A DNA stretch of 64,000 nt from Pseudomonas costantinii. GTDB lineage: Bacteria > Pseudomonadota > Gammaproteobacteria > Pseudomonadales > Pseudomonadaceae. The notes beneath the pieces are model-generated. The model was not told the DNA's origin. It ran no database searches and worked only from the letters and a program-made list of their open reading frames with translations. The stretch spans positions 124,001 through 188,000 of the forward strand of contig NZ_MDDR01000065.1 of assembly GCF_001870435.1 (NCBI RefSeq), read 5' to 3'. Below, piece by piece: positions 26,249-35,759 of this stretch. The translations under genes were made by a program, and so were the position numbers. The stretch's first letter is position 1; each line of letters begins with the position of its first letter.

Positions 26249-27874
26249 ATGCACCGCAGGAATTTGCTCAAAGCGTCCATGGCCATTGCGGCTTACACCG
26301 GTTTGTCGGCCAGTGGCCTGCTGGCCGCGCAAGCCTGGGCCGGGAACCGCGCCGCCGATGGAAAAGCCGTAGCATTCGATTTTGAAACGCTGAAGGCCCA
26401 GGCCAAGCAACTGGCCGGGACAGCGTATAAAGACACCAAACAAGTGCTGCCGCCGACCCTGGCGACCATGACCCCGCAGAATTTCAACGCCATCGGCTAC
26501 GACGGCAACCATTCGCTGTGGAAGGAGTTGAATGGCCAACTCGACGTGCAATTCTTCCACGTCGGCATGGGTTTCAAGACACCGGTGCGCATGCACAGTG
26601 TCGACCCAAAGACCCGTGAGGCTCGCGAGGTGCATTTCCGCCCTTCGCTGTTCAACTACGCCAAAACCACGGTGGACACCAAACAATTGACCGGCGACCT
26701 GGGTTTCTCCGGCTTCAAGCTGTTCAAGGCACCGGAACTCGATCGCCATGACGTGCTGTCATTTCTAGGCGCCAGCTACTTCCGCGCGGTGGACTCCACC
26801 GGCCAATACGGCCTCTCAGCGCGTGGCCTGGCGATTGATACCTACGCGAAAAAACGCGAAGAATTCCCCGACTTCACGCAGTTCTGGTTCGAAACCCCGG
26901 ACAAGGATGCCACCCGTTTTGTGGTCTACGCGCTGCTCGACTCGCCGAGCGCCACTGGCGCCTACCGCTTCGATATCGACTGCCAGGCCAACCAGGTGGT
27001 CATGGCCATCGACGCGCATATCAATGCGCGCACCGCCATCGAGCAACTGGGCATCGCACCGATGACCAGCATGTTCAGTTGCGGCACCCATGAACGTCGG
27101 ATGTGCGACACCATTCACCCGCAAATCCACGACTCGGATCGCCTGGCGATGTGGCGCGGCAACGGCGAGTGGATCTGCCGACCGCTGAACAACCCGGCCA
27201 AGCTGCAATTCAACGCCTTTGCCGATAAAGACCCGAAAGGCTTCGGTCTGGTGCAGACCGACCATGAGTTCGCCAGCTACCAGGACACCGTGGACTGGTA
27301 CAGCAAGCGCCCAAGCCTGTGGGTAGAACCCACCACCGCGTGGGGCGAAGGCTCGATCGACCTGCTGGAAATCCCGACCACCGGTGAAACCCTGGACAAC
27401 ATCGTGGCCTTCTGGACCCCGAAAAAACCCGTGGCTGCCGGCGATTCGCTGAACTACGGCTACAAGCTGTACTGGAGCGCACTGCCGCCGGTGAGCACGC
27501 CGCTGGCACAGGTCGATGCCACCCGTTCAGGCATGGGCGGTTTTACCGAAGGTTGGGCACCGGGCGAGCATTACCCAGAAGTGTGGGCACGCCGCTTTGC
27601 CGTGGACTTCAAGGGCGGCGGTCTCGATCGCCTGCCACCCGGCACCGGGATCGAGCCGGTAGTGACCTGCTCCCATGGCCAGGTGAAGGATTTCAGCGTG
27701 CTGGTGCTCGACAACATCAAGGGCTATCGCATTCTGTTCGACTGGTACCCGACCAGCGACAGCGTGGAGCCGGTAGAACTGCGGCTGTTTATCCGCACCC
27801 AGGACCGCACCCTGAGTGAAACCTGGCTCTACCAGTACTTCCCGCCAGCACCTGGGCTGCGTAAGTACACTTAA
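26249..27874 (+). CDS. opgD: Periplasmic glucan biosynthesis protein OpgD/MdoD
   Basis: A 541-residue periplasmic protein of the OpgG/OpgD family, involved in building osmoregulated periplasmic glucans and shaping their backbone structure. The N-terminus is a twin-arginine signal (HRRNLLKASMA followed by a hydrophobic stretch ending in AQAWA), so it is exported folded by Tat, as known for OpgD. Family segments include YFRAVDSTGQYGLSARGLAI, WGEGSIDLLEIPT and the C-terminal SETWLYQYFPP. A REP palindrome follows 13 bases after the stop. Confidence 0.93.
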   Translation: MHRRNLLKASMAIAAYTGLSASGLLAAQAWAGNRAADGKAVAFDFETLKAQAKQLAGTAYKDTKQVLPPTLATMTPQNFNAIGYDGNHSLWKELNGQLDVQFFHVGMGFKTPVRMHSVDPKTREAREVHFRPSLFNYAKTTVDTKQLTGDLGFSGFKLFKAPELDRHDVLSFLGASYFRAVDSTGQYGLSARGLAIDTYAKKREEFPDFTQFWFETPDKDATRFVVYALLDSPSATGAYRFDIDCQANQVVMAIDAHINARTAIEQLGIAPMTSMFSCGTHERRMCDTIHPQIHDSDRLAMWRGNGEWICRPLNNPAKLQFNAFADKDPKGFGLVQTDHEFASYQDTVDWYSKRPSLWVEPTTAWGEGSIDLLEIPTTGETLDNIVAFWTPKKPVAAGDSLNYGYKLYWSALPPVSTPLAQVDATRSGMGGFTEGWAPGEHYPEVWARRFAVDFKGGGLDRLPPGTGIEPVVTCSHGQVKDFSVLVLDNIKGYRILFDWYPTSDSVEPVELRLFIRTQDRTLSETWLYQYFPPAPGLRKYT

Positions 27875-27887
27875 TGCCCTGATTCAA

Positions 27888-27919
27888 AATGTGGGAGCTG
27901 GCTTGCCAGCTCCCACATT
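27888..27919. repeat. REP palindrome after opgD, probably also its terminator
   Basis: Perfect 15-bp inverted repeat (AATGTGGGAGCTGGC / GCCAGCTCCCACATT) followed by GCTTTTATG. The core is the P. fluorescens REP motif; the T-rich flank suggests it ends the opgD transcript. Confidence 0.75.
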
Positions 27920-27933
27920 GCTTTTATGTGACC

Positions 27934-28119
27934 TCAGAACCGCGACACACTCTTCATCGCCCCAATCAGATACCGCATCGCCACCTGATCGTTTTCAGTC
28001 AGGGCGCGGTACTGCGCGAGTAATTCAGCTTCATCCGAACTCAACCTTCGGGCTCTCAAGGACACCCTGCGGGTCAGAAAAGACATCACCACACCCGCAA
28101 CACCATAGGACTTGGCCAT
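27934..28119 (-). CDS. Small conserved basic protein
   Basis: A 61-residue protein. A hydrophobic start (VAGVVMSFLT) leads into a basic segment RRVSLRARRL and a helical C-terminus (LLAQYRALTENDQVAMRYLI), which resembles the dimerisation helix of HTH-type regulators. There is no complete DNA-binding motif. The ATG at 28119 has a CAGGAGA ribosome site 7 bases upstream, which supports it as a real gene. Function unknown. Confidence 0.65.
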   Translation of the reverse strand: MAKSYGVAGVVMSFLTRRVSLRARRLSSDEAELLAQYRALTENDQVAMRYLIGAMKSVSRF

Positions 28120-28314
28120 GGACTGTTTCTCCTGATATCACTCTAAGACTCCTGGCGCCCATCAACCGCGTCCCGTGAAGCGCAATGCCTCAGCAGGTAA
28201 ACAGACTGACTCCCTGGGCCAGAAATCAGACTTACCCTAAGCGTAGAAACAATCTCGTTACGTGTGGGATTTTTTTAGAGTATTCACTTAAAAAACTGCT
28301 TCGGTAACAAAGAC

Positions 28315-28860
28315 CTACAGCCCACTCCCACACAACGGCCGATAGAGGTGAATATCGTGAGGCTCCTGCGCATACAGCTGCGGATCAGGTTGCTTGAGTA
28401 ACAGGCATCCATGGCGCCGGTAGAAGTCCACGGTGTTACGCGACTCTGTGGCCGAGACATACAGCGCGTCGGCCGCCACTTGCCGGCCATGCTCACAAGC
28501 CAGGGCGAATAAACGCCCGCCCAGCCCCATGCCACGGGCAGCGTGGCTGACGTGCAGGAACTTCAACTGCCGCATGTGCAGGTTCTGGTTGTGGATTGGC
28601 CGATTGTCCACCACCACCGCAGCCACCAGGGTTGGCCCCTCGAACACGCCCAACATCCATCCGCCGCGCTTGAGGCAGGCAAGTAGTGCCACGGCGTCCT
28701 GCTCCGCCTCGCCCTCAGGCCAGCCGCGCATATCGTGGTAGGCGGCGTACAACACCAGCTCGCCGCCCTCCATGCGATAGCATTCGTGAACCAGCTCCGT
28801 ACGGTCGATGGTTGCCAGCAACGGGATATCGCTTTCGTTTAATGCTCGTTCAACCAACAT
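28315..28860 (-). CDS. GNAT family N-acetyltransferase
   Basis: A 181-residue GNAT acetyltransferase using acetyl-CoA. The acetyl-CoA-binding motif A appears as HAARGMGLGGRLFALACEHG, and motif B as TVDFYRRHGCLLL. The N-terminal ERALNESDIPLLATIDRTEL is typical of the fold. The substrate is not predictable. A GGAGG ribosome site precedes the ATG at 28860. Confidence 0.88.
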   Translation of the reverse strand: MLVERALNESDIPLLATIDRTELVHECYRMEGGELVLYAAYHDMRGWPEGEAEQDAVALLACLKRGGWMLGVFEGPTLVAAVVVDNRPIHNQNLHMRQLKFLHVSHAARGMGLGGRLFALACEHGRQVAADALYVSATESRNTVDFYRRHGCLLLKQPDPQLYAQEPHDIHLYRPLCGSGL

Positions 28861-28919
28861 GATGGCCTCCTGCTTTTAAGCGACCAAGGATCGGCGCTCC
28901 ATTGAGCGCGAGCAAGAAA

Positions 28920-28944
28920 AAACCCACCGGCTCGGGGTGGGTTT
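28920..28944 (-). terminator. Terminator of the xenA-like gene
   Basis: Stem AAACCCACC / GGTGGGTTT with a 7-base loop and a run of T on the minus strand, 20 bases after the stop. Confidence 0.85.
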
Positions 28945-28963
28945 GTGTGAAACACCTGAAGGA

Positions 28964-30070
28964 TCAATCCCTCAGGTCAGACTCATGAATCGGCTGATCA
29001 CGATGAGTCGCCCGTTGGTACTGCGCTGGCCAGATTGCCTTGCGCCCGCCCAAGTCATCGTCAGCGTGCAGCGGCCAATACGGGTCACGCAATAGCTCAC
29101 GGGCCAGGAAGATGATGTCGGCCTGGCAAGTGCGCAGGATGTGCTCGGCCTGGGCCGGTTCGGTGATCATGCCGACGGTGCCGGTGGCGATGCCCGACTC
29201 TTTGCGCACACGCTCGGCAAAGCGCGTCTGGTAACCGGGGCCGGTGGGAATCTCGGCATTGGCGGCGGTGCCACCGGAAGACACGTCGATCAGGTCCACG
29301 CCAAGGTCTTTGAGGCGACGCGCCAGCTCCACGGTTTCATCGGGGTTCCAGCCATCTTCCACCCAGTCGGTGGCCGACACCCGCACGAACAGCGGCAACT
29401 CCTGAGGCCAGGCTTCGCGTACGGCCTTGGTCACCTCCAGCACCAGGCGGATGCGATTTTCAAAGGAGCCGCCGTATTGGTCCCGACGCTGGTTGCTCAG
29501 GGGCGAGAGAAATTGGTGCAGCAGGTAACCGTGGGCGGCGTGGATTTCCACCACTTCGAAACCGGCGGTCAACGCACGCTTGGCCGCAGCCACAAAGTCG
29601 GCGATCACTTGCTGAATCTGCCCTTCGTCCAACGGCTTGGGCGGTGTGTGCTGCGGATCAAAAGCAATCGGCGATGGGCCGATCGGCACCCAGCCACCGT
29701 CTTGCGGCTTGACGCTGCCGTGCTTGCCGATCCACGGCCGATGGGTGCTGGCCTTACGCCCGGCATGAGCCAGTTGAATACCCGCCACTGCGCCTTGGGC
29801 GGCGATAAAGCGGGTGATGCGTTGTAGCGGTTCGATCTGTTCGTCGTTCCACAGGCCCAAGTCCTGGGCGGTAATGCGACCCTCGGCGGTCACAGCGGTG
29901 GCTTCGGTGAAAATCAGCCCGGCACCGCCGACGGCACGGCTGCCGAGGTGCACCAGGTGCCAGTCATTGGCCAGGCCATCGTCGGCGGAGTATTGGCACA
30001 TCGGCGAGACGGCAATGCGGTTGAGCAGGGTCAATTGACGGAGGGTATAGGGTTCAAGCAGCTGACTCAT
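28964..30070 (-). CDS. NADH:flavin oxidoreductase, Old Yellow Enzyme (XenA/YqjM-like)
   Basis: A 368-residue FMN-dependent ene-reductase that reduces activated C=C bonds and nitro compounds with NAD(P)H. It belongs to the XenA/YqjM class, as shown by SPMCQYSADDG near residue 24, whose Cys tunes the flavin. The substrate-binding His pair lies in HAAHGYLLHQFLSPLSNQR, with GIQLAHAGRKAST and the C-terminal phosphate-binding region (GTVGMITEPAQAE). The start at 30070 (MSQLLEPYTL) has GAGG upstream; the frame to 30106 adds unrelated residues. The natural substrate is unknown. Confidence 0.9.
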   Translation of the reverse strand: MSQLLEPYTLRQLTLLNRIAVSPMCQYSADDGLANDWHLVHLGSRAVGGAGLIFTEATAVTAEGRITAQDLGLWNDEQIEPLQRITRFIAAQGAVAGIQLAHAGRKASTHRPWIGKHGSVKPQDGGWVPIGPSPIAFDPQHTPPKPLDEGQIQQVIADFVAAAKRALTAGFEVVEIHAAHGYLLHQFLSPLSNQRRDQYGGSFENRIRLVLEVTKAVREAWPQELPLFVRVSATDWVEDGWNPDETVELARRLKDLGVDLIDVSSGGTAANAEIPTGPGYQTRFAERVRKESGIATGTVGMITEPAQAEHILRTCQADIIFLARELLRDPYWPLHADDDLGGRKAIWPAQYQRATHRDQPIHESDLRD

Positions 30071-30161
30071 GGCGCACCTCTTCCGGGTTCTGTGGGCACT
30101 GTTCAACAGTGCTTAGAGCCTAGTCGACAACGATGGATTGCACAGGGTTCAGAAAGGAAAG

Positions 30162-30184
30162 CGGGAGCCGATTGCCGGCTCCCG
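30162..30184 (-). terminator. Terminator of kup
   Basis: 9-bp stem CGGGAGCCG / CGGCTCCCG followed by CTTTCCTTTC on the minus strand, 13 bases past the kup stop. Confidence 0.75.
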
Positions 30185-30196
30185 TTCTACAACGCG

Positions 30197-32098
30197 TTAC
30201 ATTTCGACCTGGGTGCCCAGCTCGATCACCCGGTTTACCGGGAGCTTAAAGAAGCGCAGGTTGCCGTTGGCGTTCTTCAACATGAAGGCAAACAACGCTT
30301 CGCGCCAGCGGGCCATGCCTTCGATCTTCGAGGCGATTACCGTCTCGCGGCTGAGGAAGTAGGTGGTGCGCATCGGGCTGAAATCCAGGTCATCCAGATG
30401 GCACAACTTCAGTGCCTGGGGCACATCCGGTTCGTCGGTAAAGCCGAAGTGCAGGATCACCCGGAAGAAACCTTCGCCGTAGGCATCCACCTCAAAACGC
30501 CGTGCGGCAGGCACGCGCGGAATGTCTTCGTAGACCACCGTCAGCAACACCACCTGCTCATGCAGCACTTGGTTATGCAGCAGGTTGTGCAACAGCGCGT
30601 GGGGGACGGCATCGGGCCGCGCGGTGAGGAACACCGCCGTGCCTTGGACGCGATGGGGCGGCTGCACGCGGATACTGCTGATAAAGATCGGTAGCGGCAG
30701 CCCGCCTTCGTCCAGGCGGTCCACCAACAGTTCCTTGCCGCGTTTCCAGGTGGTCATCAGGATAAACAGTACGATCCCCGCCAGCACCGGGAAGGCACCG
30801 CCCTGAACGATCTTCGGCACGTTGGCGGCGAAGAACAGGCCATCCACCAGCAAAAAGCCGATCAACACAGGAATCGCCAGCACCGGCGGCCACTTCCACA
30901 GCAGCAGCATCACGGCGGACACCAGGATACTGGTGATCAACATGGTGCCGGTCACTGCCACGCCGTAGGCGGAGGCCAAGGCATTCGAGGATTCGAAGCC
31001 CAGCACCAGCAGGATCACGCCGACCATCAACGTCCAGTTCACCGCACCAATGTAGATCTGGCCTTGCTCGGCGCTGGAGGTGTGCTGGATATGCATGCGC
31101 GGAATGTAACCCAGCTGGATCGCCTGACGGGTCAAGGAGAACGCACCGGAAATCACCGCTTGGGAGGCAATCACCGTGGCCAGGGTCGACAGCACCACCA
31201 GCGGGATCAATGCCCAGCTCGGCGCCAGCAGGTAGAACGGGTTGCGCGCCGCCTCGGCATTTTCCAGCAGCAGGGCGCCTTGGCCGAAGTAGTTGAGTAC
31301 CAGCGCCGGCAGCACCAGCGCGAACCAGGCACGCGCGATCGGCTTGCGCCCGAAGTGGCCCATGTCGGCGTACAGCGCTTCGGCACCGGTCAAGGCCAGC
31401 ACCACGGCGCCGAGAATCGCTACGCCCATGCCAGGGTGAACCGTGAAGAAACGCACGCCCCACATCGGGTTCAGCGCGCTGAGCACTTCAGGATGTTGCA
31501 AGATGCCGTGAACACCGAGCCCGGCCAACACCAGGAACCACACCACCATCACCGGCCCGAACAGCTTGCCGATGCGGTCGGTGCCGTGTTTCTGGATCAG
31601 GAACAGGCCCACCAGCACCACCAGCGACAGCGGCACGACCCAACGTTCAAGCCCATCAAACGCCAGCTCCAGACCTTCGACTGCCGACAGTACCGAGATC
31701 GCCGGGGTGATCATGCTGTCGCCGTAAAACAGCGCCGCGCCGATCAGGCCAAGGATCACCAGCACCGCACGCAGCTTGGGATACGGCGACGCCGCCCGCC
31801 GCGCCAGCGCCGTCAGGGCCATGATGCCGCCCTCGCCCTGGTTGTCCGCGCGCAGGATAAACAGCACGTATTTGATCGAGACGACCCAGACCAGCGACCA
31901 GAAAATCAGCGCCAGAATACCGAAGACCCCGTCATGATCGACCGGAACCCCATAGCCGCCAGTAAACACTTCTTTAAGGGTATAGAGCGGGCTGGTACCG
32001 ATATCGCCGTAAACCACCCCGACCGCCGCCACCAGCATGCCAATCGGCTTTGCGTTGGAATGCTCGCCACCTGCTGCCTGACTACTTGCCTGCCCCAT
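30197..32098 (-). CDS. kup: Kup low-affinity potassium transporter
   Basis: A 633-residue potassium uptake protein of the Kup/HAK/KT family, importing K+ with protons through about 12 membrane helices, with a soluble C-terminal domain (from about residue 470). The family start VVYGDIGTSPLYTLKEVF lies near residue 32, and GEGGIMALTALA and FYGDSMITPAISVLSAVEG follow. The ATG at 32098 has GGAG 6 bases upstream and is preferred to the TTG at 32101. Confidence 0.95.
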   Translation of the reverse strand: MGQASSQAAGGEHSNAKPIGMLVAAVGVVYGDIGTSPLYTLKEVFTGGYGVPVDHDGVFGILALIFWSLVWVVSIKYVLFILRADNQGEGGIMALTALARRAASPYPKLRAVLVILGLIGAALFYGDSMITPAISVLSAVEGLELAFDGLERWVVPLSLVVLVGLFLIQKHGTDRIGKLFGPVMVVWFLVLAGLGVHGILQHPEVLSALNPMWGVRFFTVHPGMGVAILGAVVLALTGAEALYADMGHFGRKPIARAWFALVLPALVLNYFGQGALLLENAEAARNPFYLLAPSWALIPLVVLSTLATVIASQAVISGAFSLTRQAIQLGYIPRMHIQHTSSAEQGQIYIGAVNWTLMVGVILLVLGFESSNALASAYGVAVTGTMLITSILVSAVMLLLWKWPPVLAIPVLIGFLLVDGLFFAANVPKIVQGGAFPVLAGIVLFILMTTWKRGKELLVDRLDEGGLPLPIFISSIRVQPPHRVQGTAVFLTARPDAVPHALLHNLLHNQVLHEQVVLLTVVYEDIPRVPAARRFEVDAYGEGFFRVILHFGFTDEPDVPQALKLCHLDDLDFSPMRTTYFLSRETVIASKIEGMARWREALFAFMLKNANGNLRFFKLPVNRVIELGTQVEM

Positions 32099-32386
32099 CA
32101 ACCACTCCTACCCTTTAACCTAAGGTCTTTTATAAACAGTGCGCCTGAGTTGACCCTAGCATGCGCTGTTTTACTTCTCGTAACAGACGTTTTATTGACC
32201 TTGGGGTTTTACCCAAGTGCAACGGCGCGAAGCATAGCGCAGCACTCGTCGTATTTCCCTGCATAAAGCTGGTCAAGTGCGTTGCCCGTCGATAGAATTG
32301 CGCACTTTTTGATCAGAGGCGCACCAAGCGCCCGTCCGCTGCCCTGCCCTTCACGGCGGCGGCGTCATTCAATACCGAGGTTAGAC

Positions 32387-33727
32387 ATGTCCACCACCAT
32401 CGCAAAAGCCAACCCCAAGGTAGGCTTTGTATCCCTGGGTTGCCCGAAGGCTCTGGTCGACTCCGAGCGCATCCTCACGCAACTGCGTATGGAAGGCTAT
32501 GACGTTGTGTCCACTTATCAGGACGCGGACGTGGTGGTGGTCAACACCTGCGGCTTCATCGACTCGGCCAAGGCAGAGTCTTTGGAAGTGATCGGCGAAG
32601 CCATCAAGGAAAACGGCAAGGTCATCGTGACCGGCTGCATGGGTGTGGAAGAAGGCAATATCCGCAACGTGCACCCAAGCGTGCTGGCCGTGACTGGCCC
32701 GCAGCAGTACGAGCAGGTGGTCAACGCCGTGCACCAAGTGGTGCCGCCACGCCAGGACCACAACCCGCTGATCGACCTGGTGCCGCCACAAGGCATCAAG
32801 CTGACCCCGCGCCACTACGCCTACCTGAAGATTTCCGAAGGCTGCAACCACAGCTGCAGCTTCTGCATCATCCCGTCGATGCGCGGCAAGCTGGTCAGCC
32901 GCCCGGTAGGCGACGTACTGGACGAGGCCCAGCGCCTGGTCAAATCCGGCGTGAAAGAGCTGTTGGTGATCTCCCAAGACACCAGCGCCTACGGCGTCGA
33001 CGTCAAGTACCGCACAGGTTTCTGGAACGGCGCACCGGTGAAAACCCGTATGACCGAACTCTGCGAAGCCCTCAGCAGCCTGGGTGTGTGGGTACGCCTG
33101 CACTACGTTTACCCGTACCCGCACGTTGACGAGCTGATCCCGTTGATGGCCGCCGGCAAGATCCTGCCGTACCTGGACATCCCGTTCCAGCACGCCAGCC
33201 CGAAAGTGCTCAAGGCCATGAAACGCCCGGCCTTCGAAGACAAGACCCTGGCGCGTATCAAGAACTGGCGCGAAATCTGCCCGGAACTGATCATCCGCTC
33301 CACCTTCATCGTCGGCTTCCCCGGCGAAACCGAAGAAGACTTCCAGTACCTGCTGGACTGGCTGACCGAAGCGCAACTGGACCGCGTTGGCTGCTTCCAG
33401 TACTCACCGGTTGAAGGTGCTCCGGCCAACCTGCTGGACCTGGCCGTGGTGCCGGACGACGTCAAGCAAGACCGCTGGGAGCGTTTCATGGCGCACCAAC
33501 AGGCCATCAGCTCGGCGCGCCTGCAACTGCGCATCGGCAAGGAAATCGAAGTGTTGATCGACGAAGTCGACGAGCAAGGTGCCGTTGGCCGTTGCTTCTT
33601 CGATGCCCCGGAGATCGACGGTAACGTGTTTATCGACGATGCCAGCGGTTTGAAGCCAGGCGACAAGGTCTGGTGCACCGTGACTGACGCCGACGAATAC
33701 GACCTGTGGGCTGAAAAGCGCGACTGA
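32387..33727 (+). CDS. rimO: Ribosomal protein S12 methylthiotransferase RimO
   Basis: RimO, 446 residues, a radical-SAM enzyme that adds a methylthio group to Asp of ribosomal protein S12. Domain order: N-terminal UPF0004 domain with three cluster cysteines (SLGCPKALVDSE; VVNTCGFID; VTGCMG), radical-SAM core with EGCNHSCSFCIIPSMRG (the C-X3-C-X2-C cluster), and a C-terminal TRAM domain. The start is the ATG at 32387 with CGAGG upstream; the longer frame to 32282 lacks homology. Confidence 0.96.
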   Translation: MSTTIAKANPKVGFVSLGCPKALVDSERILTQLRMEGYDVVSTYQDADVVVVNTCGFIDSAKAESLEVIGEAIKENGKVIVTGCMGVEEGNIRNVHPSVLAVTGPQQYEQVVNAVHQVVPPRQDHNPLIDLVPPQGIKLTPRHYAYLKISEGCNHSCSFCIIPSMRGKLVSRPVGDVLDEAQRLVKSGVKELLVISQDTSAYGVDVKYRTGFWNGAPVKTRMTELCEALSSLGVWVRLHYVYPYPHVDELIPLMAAGKILPYLDIPFQHASPKVLKAMKRPAFEDKTLARIKNWREICPELIIRSTFIVGFPGETEEDFQYLLDWLTEAQLDRVGCFQYSPVEGAPANLLDLAVVPDDVKQDRWERFMAHQQAISSARLQLRIGKEIEVLIDEVDEQGAVGRCFFDAPEIDGNVFIDDASGLKPGDKVWCTVTDADEYDLWAEKRD

Positions 33728-33755
33728 TTTTCGCAAGCATGTTGTAAATAGTTGA

Positions 33756-33792
33756 AAAAGCCCCGCCTCTGAACAAGATGCGGGGCTTTTTT
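33756..33792 (+). terminator. Terminator of rimO
   Basis: Stem AAAAGCCCCGC / GCGGGGCTTTT with a 13-base loop and a T run, 28 bases after the stop. Confidence 0.88.
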
Positions 33793-33842
33793 AGGTCTAT
33801 CGTTTGCCCATCGACGCCAATCATCAGCAAGGGGCAGCGGGC

Positions 33843-34316
33843 ATGCGTCAGCATTCGGTTATCCACACACCTAAAAGCAGCGACTACGCGCAATTGGCGC
33901 AAATATGGGAAGACTCGGTTCGAGCGACCCACGATTTTTTGCCGGATAGCTACATCGTATTGCTGAAGAACCTGGTGCTGACGCGCTACCTGGACGCCGT
34001 CATGTTGATCTGCACCAAGGACTCGCGCCAACGCATCACCGGGTTTGCCGGCGTGGCGGGAGGCAAGGTCGAGATGCTGTTTATCGCCCCACAGCATCGT
34101 GGCGAAGGCCTGGGCCGACAATTGCTGCGGTATGCGATCGAACACTTGAACGCCGATGAACTGGACGTCAACGAACAGAACCCCCAGGCCCTGGGCTTTT
34201 ACTTCAAACAGGGTTTCGAGGTGATCGGACGCACGGAACATGATGGGCTTGGGCAGCCCTACCCGTTGCTGCACATGCGTTTGCGCCAGGTGCAGCAACA
34301 GGCACGCCAGGGCTAA
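33843..34316 (+). CDS. GNAT family acetyltransferase (YjaB-like)
   Basis: A 157-residue GNAT acetyltransferase. Motif A is VEMLFIAPQHRGEGLGRQLL, and motif B is NPQALGFYFKQGFEVIGR; the N-terminal QLAQIWEDSVRATHDFLP resembles E. coli YjaB and relatives. The start at 33843 is preferred to the upstream in-frame ATG at 33804 because a GGGGCAGCGGG purine-rich stretch precedes it and the family begins here. Substrate unknown. Confidence 0.88.
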   Translation: MRQHSVIHTPKSSDYAQLAQIWEDSVRATHDFLPDSYIVLLKNLVLTRYLDAVMLICTKDSRQRITGFAGVAGGKVEMLFIAPQHRGEGLGRQLLRYAIEHLNADELDVNEQNPQALGFYFKQGFEVIGRTEHDGLGQPYPLLHMRLRQVQQQARQG

Positions 34317-34387
34317 ATGAAATGGGGCCGGGATTAACCGCGCCCACACAGGTACAATAGCCGCCCCCTTTTGCTACGGCCCTTGTC

Positions 34388-35098
34388 ATGACTGACCCCA
34401 TACGCCTCTCCAAACGCCTTATCGAACTGGTCGGTTGCTCCCGTCGGGAGGCTGAGCTGTTTATCGAAGGCGGCTGGGTCTCGGTGGACGGTGAAGTGAT
34501 CGACGAGCCGCAGTTCAAGGTCACCACCCAAAAAGTCGAGCTGGACCCCGAAGCCAAGGCCACCGTGCCGGAGCCGGTGACCATTCTGCTGCACGCGCCG
34601 GTTGGCGTGGACGCCGAGACGGCAATGGCCTCGATCAGCGCTGAGACCCTGTCCGAAGAACACCGCTTCAGCAAGCGCCCGCTCAAAGGCCACTTCCTGC
34701 GCCTGACCGCCAGCGCCGACCTGCAAGCCAAGGCCAGCGGCCTGTTGGTGTTTACCCAGGATTGGAAGATTCTGCGCAAGTTGACCGCCGATGCCGCCAA
34801 GATCGAGCAGGAATACGTGGTAGAGGTCGAAGGTGACATGGTTGCCCACGGCCTTAACCGCTTGAACCACGGCCTGACCTACAAAGGCAAAGAGCTGCCG
34901 GCCGTCAAAGCCAGCTGGCAAAACGAAAACCGCCTGCGCTTTGCGATGAAAAACCCGCAACCGGGTGTGATTGCGCTGTTCTGCGAAGCGGTTGGTTTGA
35001 AAGTCATCGCCATCCGTCGCATCCGCATTGGCGGCGTATCCATCGGTAAAGTGCCGGTAGGCCAATGGCGTTATCTGTCCGGCAAAGAGAAGTTCTAA
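34388..35098 (+). CDS. RsuA/RluF-like pseudouridine synthase homologue lacking catalytic residues
   Basis: A 236-residue protein built like the small rRNA pseudouridine synthases: an N-terminal S4 RNA-binding domain (SKRLIELVGCSRREAELFIE; residues 6-55) and a TruA/RsuA-type domain. Where active members have GRLD...GLL, this protein has ADLQAKASGLLVFT, which puts Gln at the catalytic Asp position. The conserved RQIRRM segment is replaced by GVIALFC. So by sequence it may be a non-catalytic RNA-binding protein. It is commonly annotated as an RNA pseudouridine synthase. The 34-bp upstream of the ATG carries no strong ribosome site. Confidence 0.8.
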   Translation: MTDPIRLSKRLIELVGCSRREAELFIEGGWVSVDGEVIDEPQFKVTTQKVELDPEAKATVPEPVTILLHAPVGVDAETAMASISAETLSEEHRFSKRPLKGHFLRLTASADLQAKASGLLVFTQDWKILRKLTADAAKIEQEYVVEVEGDMVAHGLNRLNHGLTYKGKELPAVKASWQNENRLRFAMKNPQPGVIALFCEAVGLKVIAIRRIRIGGVSIGKVPVGQWRYLSGKEKF

Positions 35099-35166
35099 GC
35101 CGTTCCCCCTTTTCTCGACACTGCCCACTCGGCGGTGTCCACCGTTGAAAACCAGGATTGCCCACC

Positions 35167-35628
35167 ATGATTCACAACGACGTACTGCGCAGCGTGCGCT
35201 ACATGCTCGACATCAGCGACAACAAGATGGTCGAGATCATCAAGCTCGGCGGCATGGACGTGACCAAAGACGACCTGCTGACCTACCTCAAGAAAGATGA
35301 GGAAGAAGGTTTTGTATTCTGCCCGGACGAGGTCATGGCGCACTTCCTCGATGGCCTGGTGATCTTCAAGCGCGGCAAGGACGAAAGCCGTCCGCCGCAA
35401 CCGATCGAAACCCCAGTGACCAACAACATCATCCTCAAGAAACTGCGCGTAGCCTTCGAACTGAAGGAAGACGACATGCACGCCATTCTCAAGGCCGCCG
35501 AGTTCCCGGTGTCCAAACCTGAGCTGAGCGCGCTGTTCCGCAAGTTCGGCCACACCAACTACCGTCCGTGTGGCGACCAGTTGCTGCGCAACTTCCTCAA
35601 GGGCCTGACCCTGCGCGTTCGCACCTGA
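35167..35628 (+). CDS. DUF1456 (YehS-like) family protein
   Basis: A 153-residue DUF1456 protein made of two similar halves: NDVLRSVRYMLDISDNKMVE and NIILKKLRVAFELKEDDMHA each start a helical repeat, followed by FLDGLVIFKRG and FLKGLTLRVR. The duplicated all-helical fold is typical of the family, whose function is unknown. ATG at 35167 follows a CAGGA site; the in-frame TTG at 35158 is less likely. Confidence 0.88.
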   Translation: MIHNDVLRSVRYMLDISDNKMVEIIKLGGMDVTKDDLLTYLKKDEEEGFVFCPDEVMAHFLDGLVIFKRGKDESRPPQPIETPVTNNIILKKLRVAFELKEDDMHAILKAAEFPVSKPELSALFRKFGHTNYRPCGDQLLRNFLKGLTLRVRT

Positions 35629-35759
35629 TCGCATGGCTTGCGGTGGCCTTCGGGCCCCGCAGGCACGCATGACCCTCCATTCCGCTGCAAAATAGTGGCT
35701 CCGCTTCCAGCGGCTGGCGACTAGGGTGAAGCCTCTTCCCCTTTCGCTCAGGATTGCCC

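Noticed and set aside
26044..26385. Plus-strand frame overlapping the start of opgD
   Set aside because: It runs into the Tat signal of opgD in another frame and has no ribosome site.
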